Positions 48,448-55,576 of a DNA stretch of 64,000 nt are shown here, in pieces. The notes below the pieces were generated by a model. It did not search any database. It saw nothing but the letters and a program-made list of their open reading frames with translations, and was not told the origin of the DNA. The stretch lies in assembly GCF_003254705.1 (NCBI RefSeq), contig NZ_QFYR01000002.1, positions 372,001-436,000 on the forward strand, in the 5' to 3' direction. How positions within the stretch are numbered: the first letter of the stretch is position 1; every line of letters starts with the position of its first letter. The DNA comes from Phenylobacterium deserti. GTDB lineage: Bacteria; Pseudomonadota; Alphaproteobacteria; Caulobacterales; Caulobacteraceae. Both the position numbers and the translations under genes were made by a program.

Positions 48448-50172
48448 ATGGCCGACAAACCTCTGCGCAGCGCCAAGAGCTACGGCAAGCTCGACCGCGA
48501 CGGCTTCATCCATCGCAGCTGGATCAAGGGCACGGGACTGCCGGACCATGTGTTCGACGGGCGGCCGATCATCGGGATCTGCAACACCTGGTCGGAGCTG
48601 GTGACGTGCCAATTCCACCTGCGCGATCTGGCTGAGTACGTGAAGCGAGGGGTGTGGGAAGCCGGCGGCGTGCCGATCGAATTTCCCGCCATGTCGCTGC
48701 CGGAAACCCAGATGCGGCCCACCGCCATGCTGTTCCGCAACCTCCTCGCCATGGAGGTCGAAGAGAGCATCCGCGCCAACCCCATCGACGGGGTCGTGCT
48801 GCTGGGCGGCTGCGACAAGACCACGCCCGGCCAGCTGATGGGGGCGGCCAGCGTCGATCTGCCGACCATGGTGGTCTCTTCCGGCCCGATGCTGAACGGC
48901 AAGTTTCAGGGTAAGGACATCGGGTCGGGCACCGACGTGTGGCGCTTCTCCGAGCAGGTGCGCGCCGGCGAAATGAGCCTCAAGGATTTCCTGAGCGCCG
49001 AAGCCGGGATGAGCCGCAGCCACGGCACCTGCAACACCATGGGCACGGCCTCGACCATCGCCAGCCTGATCGAGGCGCTGGGCGTCAGCCTGCCCAACAA
49101 CGCCGCCCTGCCGGGCGTCGACTCACGCCGCAAAACGCTCGCGCATCTGACCGGGATGCGGATCGTCGAGCTGGTGAAGCAGGATGTCCGGCTGTCGCAG
49201 ATCCTCACGCGGGAAGCGTTCGAGAACGCCATCCTGATGCACGCCGCCATCGGCGGATCCACGAACGCAGTGGTTCACCTGATCGCCTTGGCGGGGCGGG
49301 TGGGGCTGGAGCTGACGCTCGACGACTTCGATCGGATCGGCCGCGAGGCGCCGCTGCTCGTAAACCTGATGCCGTCGGGCAAGTACCTGATGGAGGACTT
49401 CTGCTACGCCGGCGGGGTGCCCGCCGTCATGAACGTGCTGGGCGAGCGCCTGCGGCGCGACGTCATGACGGTGTCTGGCCATACCCAGGGCGAGATCGCG
49501 GACGCGGCGCAGGTGTGGAACAGCGAGGTGATCGGCACGCCGGAGGCGCCGATCGGGCCGTCCTCGGGCGTGTGGGTGCTGCGCGGCAACCTCGCCCCGC
49601 GAGGCGCCATCATCAAGCCGAGCGCCGCGACGCCGGAACTGCTGACGCACAAAGGGCGAGCGGTGGTGTTCGAGAACATCGAGGACTACCACGCGCGCAT
49701 CGACGATCCGGATCTGGAGGTCGACGAGACCTCCATCCTGGTGCTGAAGGGCTGCGGGCCCAAAGGCTATCCAGGCATGCCCGAGGTGGGGAACATGGCC
49801 TTGCCGCCCAAGCTGCTGCACAAGGGCGTGCGCGACATGGTCCGCATCTCCGACGCGCGCATGAGCGGAACCGCCTATGGCACGGTGATCCTGCACGTGG
49901 CGCCAGAGGCCGAGGCAGGCGGGCCGCTGGCCCTGGTGCGCAACGGCGACGAGATCGTGGTGGATGGTCCCAACCGGTCGCTGGAGCTGCTGGTGGATGA
50001 CGCCGAGCTGCAGCGGCGGCGCGAAGACTGGGAAGCGACGCGCGAGCCCAGTAAGTTCACGCGCGGCTGGTACAAGCTTTATATCGACACCGTGCTGCAG
50101 GCCGATCAGGGGGCGGACCTCGAGTTCCTGGTCGGCAAGTCGAGTTCGGAAGTGACGCGGGAGTCCCATTGA
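48448..50172 (+). CDS. IlvD/Edd-family sugar-acid dehydratase (galactonate/arabinonate type)
   Basis: A 574-residue Fe-S dehydratase. Cluster cysteines are Cys45 (GICNTWSE), Cys122 (GGCDKTTPG) and Cys195 (SHGTCNTMG), and NLMPSGKYLMEDF and DARMSGTAYGT are typical of the sugar-acid branch such as L-arabinonate and D-xylonate dehydratases, not of branched-chain IlvD. With dgoK and dgoA downstream, galactonate to 2-keto-3-deoxygalactonate is the likely reaction. The stop shares a base with dgoK's ATG. ATG 48448 is chosen over the frame's earlier codon because it fits the family N-terminus. Confidence 0.88.
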   Translation: MADKPLRSAKSYGKLDRDGFIHRSWIKGTGLPDHVFDGRPIIGICNTWSELVTCQFHLRDLAEYVKRGVWEAGGVPIEFPAMSLPETQMRPTAMLFRNLLAMEVEESIRANPIDGVVLLGGCDKTTPGQLMGAASVDLPTMVVSSGPMLNGKFQGKDIGSGTDVWRFSEQVRAGEMSLKDFLSAEAGMSRSHGTCNTMGTASTIASLIEALGVSLPNNAALPGVDSRRKTLAHLTGMRIVELVKQDVRLSQILTREAFENAILMHAAIGGSTNAVVHLIALAGRVGLELTLDDFDRIGREAPLLVNLMPSGKYLMEDFCYAGGVPAVMNVLGERLRRDVMTVSGHTQGEIADAAQVWNSEVIGTPEAPIGPSSGVWVLRGNLAPRGAIIKPSAATPELLTHKGRAVVFENIEDYHARIDDPDLEVDETSILVLKGCGPKGYPGMPEVGNMALPPKLLHKGVRDMVRISDARMSGTAYGTVILHVAPEAEAGGPLALVRNGDEIVVDGPNRSLELLVDDAELQRRREDWEATREPSKFTRGWYKLYIDTVLQADQGADLEFLVGKSSSEVTRESH

Positions 50173-51092
50173 TGGCGGAAGCCGAGCTGCTGGCCTGCGA
50201 CTGGGGCACCACCAACCTCCGCGCCTGGACCCTGGATGGGGAAGGCCGGGTGGTGGAAAGCGGCGAGTTCCGCGGCTTGGGGGTGTCGAACCTCAAACCG
50301 GGTGAGGCGGCCGAGCGCTTTCGGAACGAGGTGCAGCCGCATCTGAGGGCGCAGGGACTGCCTGCGGTGCTGTGCGGCATGGTCGGATCTAACCTCGGCT
50401 GGACCATCGCGCCCTACGTGGACTGCGCGGCGGGTCTGGAAGATCTCGCAAAGCAGCTCGTACCGGTGGAGGCCGACGCGCCCTGGGCGCGGATCGTGCC
50501 GGGGATGCGCAGCACTGGCCTGACCGGCTCCAGCGACGTGATGCGCGGCGAGGAGACCCAGCTTTTCGGCTGGCTGGCGCGCCACCCAGAGCGGGCGCGC
50601 GGCCGCCAGGTGGTCTGCCACCCGGGCACGCACGCCAAGTGGATGGTGGTCGAGGACGGCAAGCTCGCCCAGTTCGTGACCGCCATGACCGGCGAGCTCT
50701 TCGCCGTGCTGAGCAAGCACAGCGTCTTAAAAGGCGAGGGGCGCGCAGACGATGCGGCGGCCTTCCTTGAAGGTGTCGCCGCGGCCGGTGAGGGCGACGG
50801 ACTCGCGGCGCGGCTGTTCACCGCCAGAGCCCGGGTGGTCGGCGGCGGCAAGCCCGTCGAGAGCACGCCAAGCTATCTCTCGGGGCTGCTGATCGGGGCT
50901 GAGGTGGCGGCCATGCCACGACTGCTTGGCCTACGGCCGGGCGAGCCGCTCGTGCTGCTAGGCGATGAGATGCTCTGCAGCCACTACAGCCGAGCGCTGG
51001 AGGCGCGTGGCGTGGCTTCCGAGACCTTTGACGGCGAAGAGGCTGCGGTGGCCGGCCTGTTCGCGCTTTACCAGATGGGAGCCGGCCAATGA
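50172..51092 (+). CDS. dgoK: 2-Dehydro-3-deoxygalactonokinase
   Basis: A 306-residue sugar kinase that phosphorylates 2-keto-3-deoxy-galactonate at C-6. The N-terminal ACDWGTTNLRAW is the phosphate-binding loop of the DGOK branch of the ASKHA fold, and MTGELFAVLSKHSVL and PSYLSGLLIGAE are family segments. ATG overlaps the dehydratase stop (TGATG) and the aldolase start overlaps its own stop by four bases, so all three are translationally coupled. Third step of the De Ley-Doudoroff pathway. Confidence 0.93.
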   Translation: MAEAELLACDWGTTNLRAWTLDGEGRVVESGEFRGLGVSNLKPGEAAERFRNEVQPHLRAQGLPAVLCGMVGSNLGWTIAPYVDCAAGLEDLAKQLVPVEADAPWARIVPGMRSTGLTGSSDVMRGEETQLFGWLARHPERARGRQVVCHPGTHAKWMVVEDGKLAQFVTAMTGELFAVLSKHSVLKGEGRADDAAAFLEGVAAAGEGDGLAARLFTARARVVGGGKPVESTPSYLSGLLIGAEVAAMPRLLGLRPGEPLVLLGDEMLCSHYSRALEARGVASETFDGEEAAVAGLFALYQMGAGQ

Positions 51093-51712
51093 CCCTCGAC
51101 GATGCTCTTGCCGAATGCCCGGTGGTGGCGATCGTTCGCGGCGTCCGGCCGGACGAGATCCTCGATCACGCCCAGGCTCTCTATGATGCGGGCGTGCGTG
51201 GCGTGGAAGTGCCTCTCAACTCACCGGATCCAATCGACAGCATCCGCAAACTGGGGGAGGCGTTCGGCGACCGGATGGCGTTCGGGGCGGGCACTGTGCT
51301 GACCGCGGAACGGGTCGATGCGGTGGCGCAGGTCGGCGGGCGCATCATCGTCTCGCCGAACACCTCCTGCGACGTGATCCGCCGGGCGGTGGAGTTGAAG
51401 CTCGATCCGGCGCCTGGTTTCGCCACCGCCACGGAAGCCTTCATGGCGCTGGAGGCCGGCGCGCGGCACCTGAAGCTGTTTCCTGCCGTGACCTATGGGC
51501 CGGCGCATCTCAAGCAGCTCAAGGCCGTGCTGCCCGGCCAGGCGGTGGTCTGGGCCGTGGGCGGGGTCGGGCCCGACACCATGGCGGACTGGTGGGCGGT
51601 GGGCGCCCGTGCGTTCGGTCTGGGCGGGGAGATCTACCGCGCCGGCCAGACGGTGGCTGAGACCACCGAGAAGGCGGCGCGGGTCGTCGCTGCGGCGCGC
51701 GAACTGCGCTGA
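51089..51712 (+). CDS. dgoA: 2-Dehydro-3-deoxy-6-phosphogalactonate aldolase
   Basis: A 207-residue class I aldolase that cleaves KDPGal to pyruvate and glyceraldehyde 3-phosphate. The Schiff-base lysine is Lys129 in HLKLFPA, the catalytic glutamate is Glu40 in GVEVPLN, and VAIVRGVRPDE supplies the substrate arginine. FGAGTVLTAERV and WAVGGVGPDTM complete the KDPG/KDPGal barrel. It completes the galactonate operon. Length and motifs are normal. Confidence 0.93.
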   Translation: MTLDDALAECPVVAIVRGVRPDEILDHAQALYDAGVRGVEVPLNSPDPIDSIRKLGEAFGDRMAFGAGTVLTAERVDAVAQVGGRIIVSPNTSCDVIRRAVELKLDPAPGFATATEAFMALEAGARHLKLFPAVTYGPAHLKQLKAVLPGQAVVWAVGGVGPDTMADWWAVGARAFGLGGEIYRAGQTVAETTEKAARVVAAARELR

Positions 51713-51759
51713 ACGAAAGGCGAGGCTAGGGGTTTTGGTCCCGAACGGAGGGACACCCC

Positions 51760-51978
51760 ATGCGCCAGCTTGCCAAGTTTTCGATCTCGGTCCGCGAAGA
51801 GGACTTCGTCCTGCACCTGGAGGACGACTCCGGTGAGAAGATGGACTTCGCCGCCTCTCCCGAACAGCTCGACGCGGTGATCGACGCCCTGGACGAACTG
51901 CTGTCCGAGAACGAGGAAGACCTGTTCGAGGTCGACGCCGAAGACGACGGCGAGACCTATCAGAAGCCGTTGGGCTGA
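51760..51978 (+). CDS. Small acidic hypothetical protein (72 aa)
   Basis: Unknown function. A beta-strand-like opening (LAKFSISVREEDFVLHLED) is followed by a helix-prone, strongly acidic second half (LDELLSENEEDLFEVD). GGAGGG lies about six bases before the ATG. It follows dgoA by 47 bp and converges on the GH1-RmlD gene with three bases between stops. The acidity and size suggest a protein-binding modulator, not an enzyme. Confidence 0.65.
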   Translation: MRQLAKFSISVREEDFVLHLEDDSGEKMDFAASPEQLDAVIDALDELLSENEEDLFEVDAEDDGETYQKPLG

Positions 51979-51981
51979 CGC

Positions 51982-54240
51982 CTAGCTGACCCGGGCGCCG
52001 GAGCCGACCTGACGGTCCTCCGGCGTTCCACCATCCGCCATCGCTTCGGCTTCGCCCGCGAACTCCGCCTCGGCCATGACGGCGGCGTAGCGGGCGATGG
52101 CGTTTTGAAGTGGCGGCAGGAGCTGTCCGCGCTCGGTGCCCAGAGGTGTATGCCCCGGGCGCGCGGCAGGCAGGCCGAGGGTGGCGCCCGGCACGCCCCG
52201 CACTAGGGCGGGGTTCAGGCCCAGAGCTGTTGCAATCTGGCGGCCGAACTCGGCCCACGAGACGGCGCCGGCATTGGCCAGGTGGCGCACCCCGGTCTCC
52301 CCGTCGAAAAGGAGGTCCAGCGTGGCGTCCACCAGGTCCGGGACATAGGTGGGCGAGACCACCTGATCGTCAGCCGCGACCACTTCAGTGTCCGCAGCCA
52401 GGCTGCGCGCCACGTGAGCGGCGAAGTTGTAGGGGTCGTAGGGCGAGAAGAACGCCGCCGTCCGGATCATCAGCGGCTTGCCGGCCAAAGCCAGGATCTC
52501 GCTCTCAGCCACGGCCTTGCTGCGCCCGTAGACGTTCAGCGGAGCGGCGGCATCGCTTTCCACATAGGCTTCGCCTTTAGCGCCGTCGAACACGAGGTCG
52601 CTGGAGAAGCCGACCATCGGCAGGTCGCGATCACGGCAGAGCCGAGCCAGGGCGACCGCGCCGGCGGCGTTCGCCTGCATGCAGCCCTCGACCTCGGTCT
52701 CGGCGTCATCGACCCGCACCCAGCCGGCGGCGTTGATCACCGCCCAGGGCTCGAGCTCGTCCAGCAGGCGGCTCATGGCGGCTTCGTCATTGAGGGGCAG
52801 TTCGGCTCGGCTGGTCAGCCGGTAGTCGATCCCGCGCCACTCGCAGGCGCGCGCCAAAGCCTTGCCGAGGGTGCCGGTCGCGCCGGCGATCAGCAGCGGC
52901 CGGGTCGGAGAGGCGGGCGTCCGCACCTCCGCGCGCGGCTCCGGCGTCTCCACGGTGCGGAACACAGGGCGGAATTCCATGCGGATGTCTCGCTTCCACC
53001 AGCCTGGCCCCAGGGTGCCCGGGTGGGCCTCGCCCTGACCCGTGCCGAGCCGCTTCAGCTCGGCCGCGATTGCGGTCGGCCGCGGTGTCCCGGTGCGAAC
53101 GTCGAAGGCGCCGGTCTCGTAATGGCCCACATGGCGGGTCAGCAGGCTGTTCCAGTCGTAGGTCCCGAGCAGGGCCCAGGCGGTGACAGCCACCACCTCC
53201 GCGCCGCGGCCGCGCAGACGCTCGGCGGTCTCCCACGCCTCGCGCACCCAACGCACCTGTTCCTCGCGGGTACAGCCGTTGTGGCTTTCGGTGATGGCGA
53301 GCGGGATCTGGTAGCGATCCCACGCCTCCTGGAGCACACCCTCGACGCCCGCGGGCGCGGGCAGACAGACACGGATCGCCTCCACGTCGGCGAAGGCCAT
53401 GAACTCGTTGCCGCCCACGCGCTCCGGCGGATAGGCGTCCGTGCGATGATCCAGGAACCGCTCGCTGGTGAGATAGTGGTTCACGCCGATGACATCCGGC
53501 GGGCAGGGATCGTCAGCGATGGCGCGCAGGCGGTCGGCGAACCCGAAGTCGCTCAGCCGGGCCCAGAGGGGGTGCTCGCGGGTGACCTTTCCGCACAGCA
53601 GGTCCCAGGTCATCCAGCGGCGGATGTTGTCGAACTCGGCCTGATGGGCCACGGCCCGGGTCGAGTAGGTGCGGCCGAGGTCCTCAGTCTGAATGAGCTG
53701 GGCGCCCGCGTTGACCTGGCGGATCTCGCGCATGGCCAGACGGGTGCCGTCGATTTCGTTCAGCAGCGCCGCCCAGAAGACGTGCTCGTCCGACAGGTGC
53801 GGATACCAGTGCCCATAAAGGGCGGAGAAGCGGGCGGTGGTGAGCGGCTCGTTCACCGGCGTCCACTCCTCGACCCAGCCGTAACGCTCCGCAACGGCGC
53901 GGGCGTAGCGGCTGAAGGCGAGAGGGAAGTCCTGGTCGACGAGGCTGGTGTAGCGGGGGCCGCTGCCGTGGTGAAGCAACCCGGCGACGGGTCGCATGCC
54001 GAGATCGCGGATGCGCGTCAGACGCTCGTCGGTCCAGCGCCAGTCGAAGCTGTCGGGCCGCTCGGGCGCAATGCGCTCCCAGAGCACGGGGTAGCGCAGG
54101 GCCTTCAGCCCCAGGTCAGCGAACAGCTCGAGATCTGAGATGCGATGCTGGTGACCCGACCGGATGGTTTGATCGTGGTACGCGCCGCCAACGCGGTTCA
54201 CGGTGCACTCGTGACCGCCCCAAAGCTCGAGTTTGCGCAT
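51982..54240 (-). CDS. GH1 glycosidase-RmlD-type reductase fusion
   Basis: A 752-residue two-domain protein. The N-terminal barrel is GH1-like: EEWTPVNEPLTT (acid/base Glu131), LAITESHNG (nucleophile Glu318). From about residue 449 the protein is an RmlD/dTDP-4-dehydrorhamnose-reductase-like SDR: LLIAGATGTLGKALA, VINAAGWVRVDDAE, FSSDLVFDGA and VYGRSKAVAE, with the YxxxK pair. No signal peptide. A hydrolase joined to a nucleotide-sugar reductase is unusual; it might couple glycan trimming to donor supply. A weak EcfG-like promoter precedes it. Confidence 0.85.
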   Translation of the reverse strand: MRKLELWGGHECTVNRVGGAYHDQTIRSGHQHRISDLELFADLGLKALRYPVLWERIAPERPDSFDWRWTDERLTRIRDLGMRPVAGLLHHGSGPRYTSLVDQDFPLAFSRYARAVAERYGWVEEWTPVNEPLTTARFSALYGHWYPHLSDEHVFWAALLNEIDGTRLAMREIRQVNAGAQLIQTEDLGRTYSTRAVAHQAEFDNIRRWMTWDLLCGKVTREHPLWARLSDFGFADRLRAIADDPCPPDVIGVNHYLTSERFLDHRTDAYPPERVGGNEFMAFADVEAIRVCLPAPAGVEGVLQEAWDRYQIPLAITESHNGCTREEQVRWVREAWETAERLRGRGAEVVAVTAWALLGTYDWNSLLTRHVGHYETGAFDVRTGTPRPTAIAAELKRLGTGQGEAHPGTLGPGWWKRDIRMEFRPVFRTVETPEPRAEVRTPASPTRPLLIAGATGTLGKALARACEWRGIDYRLTSRAELPLNDEAAMSRLLDELEPWAVINAAGWVRVDDAETEVEGCMQANAAGAVALARLCRDRDLPMVGFSSDLVFDGAKGEAYVESDAAAPLNVYGRSKAVAESEILALAGKPLMIRTAAFFSPYDPYNFAAHVARSLAADTEVVAADDQVVSPTYVPDLVDATLDLLFDGETGVRHLANAGAVSWAEFGRQIATALGLNPALVRGVPGATLGLPAARPGHTPLGTERGQLLPPLQNAIARYAAVMAEAEFAGEAEAMADGGTPEDRQVGSGARVS

Positions 54241-54275
54241 CTAGCGTGGCTTTCCCCGTCACAACTGCATGTTCT

Positions 54276-54301
54276 AAGCCATGCCCGGGTTGTTTCGTTC
54301 C
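54276..54301 (-). promoter_or_regulatory. Weak EcfG-like promoter of GH1-RmlD gene
   Basis: Minus-strand GGAAC, 17 nt, GCTT. The -10 departs from CGTT in two positions, so this is the weakest of the set. Confidence 0.3.
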
Positions 54302-54347
54302 CTGGTTGAGCCTTCCCGGCTTGGAACCGAGGCGCGTGAAAGGGATT

Positions 54348-55409
54348 ATGGCGGTCATGGATCGGGGTTCTAAGTACGCCGTGCTTGTCACGGGCGGGGC
54401 CGGCTACATCGGCGCACATACGGCCAAGGCTCTTCACGAGCTCGGCTATTTCCCAGTCGTCTACGACAGCCTCAGCTCAGGGTTCCGCGAAGCGGTCCGC
54501 TGGGGCGCGTTCGTGCATGGCGACATCCGGGACAGCCGCGCCCTGGGCGAGGCCATGGAAACCCACGGCGTCAAGGCGGTGATCCACTTCGCCGGCTTGA
54601 TCGAGGTGGGTCGGTCCACCGTGAAGCCGGACCTGTTCTGGGAGCACAACGTCTCCGGGACGGTGTCGCTGCTGTCCACCATGCGTGAGAAGGGTGTGAA
54701 CCGCCTGGTCTTCTCGTCGAGCGCGGCGGTGTACGGGCAGGGTGGTCGTGGCCCGCTGGAGAGCATCCCGGAGAGCGCGCCAAAGGCGCCGGCCAGCCCT
54801 TACGGCGACACCAAGCTTGCTTGCGAGTGGCTGATCGACGCCCAGTGCCGGGCTTACGGCTTGACCGCCGTGGCGCTGCGATACTTCAACGCCGCCGGTG
54901 CGGATCCCTCCGGTCAGATCGGCGAGGCGCATGAGCCGGAGAGCCATCTGATCCCGCTGGCGATCGCCGCGGCCCTTGGCGACGGCAAGCCGCTCACGGT
55001 GTTCGGCAACGACTTCGACACGCCGGACGGCACCTGCCTGCGCGACTACATCCACGTGAACGACCTCGCCGCCGCGCACGTGGCGGCCATCGAGGCCGAC
55101 CTGCCGGCGGGCGCCTTCGAAGCGGTCAACGTCGGGACCGGCAAGGGCGCTTCCGTGCTGGAGGTGGTGGAGGCCGTGGGTCGCGCCGTCGGCCGTCCCG
55201 TGCCGCACAGTATCGGCGCGCGCAGAGCGGGCGATCCCCCGAGCCTGGTTGCCGATCCGAGCCGCGCGCAGGCGCTGTTGGGCTGGAAGGCGACGCGCTC
55301 GTCGCTGGACCAGATCGTCACGGACGCCCTGCGCTGGGAGCGCAGCCCCGCCTACGGCTCTGGCGTGCGTGGACCGGCCGGTCAGCGCCGCGCCAAAGTT
55401 CTTGCCTGA
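54348..55409 (+). CDS. galE: UDP-glucose 4-epimerase
   Basis: Predicted 353 residues. TGGAGYIGAHTAKAL binds NAD; the active-site segment is SSSAAVYGQG followed by PYGDTKLACEW (YxxxK); LRYFNAAGADPSG and DGTCLRDYIHVNDLA are GalE hallmarks. It interconverts UDP-glucose and UDP-galactose, giving substrate for the UDP-galactopyranose mutase encoded next. ATG 54348 is chosen for the AAGGG just upstream; ATG 54357 would also do. A good terminator follows, so galE is its own unit. Confidence 0.93.
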   Translation: MAVMDRGSKYAVLVTGGAGYIGAHTAKALHELGYFPVVYDSLSSGFREAVRWGAFVHGDIRDSRALGEAMETHGVKAVIHFAGLIEVGRSTVKPDLFWEHNVSGTVSLLSTMREKGVNRLVFSSSAAVYGQGGRGPLESIPESAPKAPASPYGDTKLACEWLIDAQCRAYGLTAVALRYFNAAGADPSGQIGEAHEPESHLIPLAIAAALGDGKPLTVFGNDFDTPDGTCLRDYIHVNDLAAAHVAAIEADLPAGAFEAVNVGTGKGASVLEVVEAVGRAVGRPVPHSIGARRAGDPPSLVADPSRAQALLGWKATRSSLDQIVTDALRWERSPAYGSGVRGPAGQRRAKVLA

Positions 55410-55441
55410 GCTCCGTAAGGTGTTGGGGCATGTTCCTTCAG

Positions 55442-55466
55442 AAGGCCGGGGAAACCCGGCCTTTTT
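55442..55466 (+). terminator. Intrinsic terminator after galE
   Basis: AAGGCCGGG-GAAA-CCCGGCCTT is a 9-bp perfect stem with a GNRA tetraloop and a run of T residues. It cleanly separates galE from the glf-fusion promoter. Confidence 0.9.
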
Positions 55467-55504
55467 CATGCGCGCTGCGGAGGTTCTCGTAGGGTCAAGC
55501 CTCT

Positions 55505-55529
55505 GGAACCTTTGTGGAAGATGAGAGTT
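55505..55529 (+). promoter_or_regulatory. EcfG-type stress promoter of glycosyltransferase-Glf fusion
   Basis: GGAAC, 16 nt, AGTT on the plus strand. Its location argues that the in-frame GTG at 55514 is not the start, and favours TTG 55577 or GTG 55547. Confidence 0.55.
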
Positions 55530-55576
55530 CACAAAGCGGGCTTCGTGTGTCTGCAAACAACAAAAGGAATGCGCCC

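Noticed and set aside
54306..54346. EcfG-like match (GGAAC, 16 nt, GATT) before galE
   Set aside because: The -10 would abut the galE start codon, and it lacks the GTT core.
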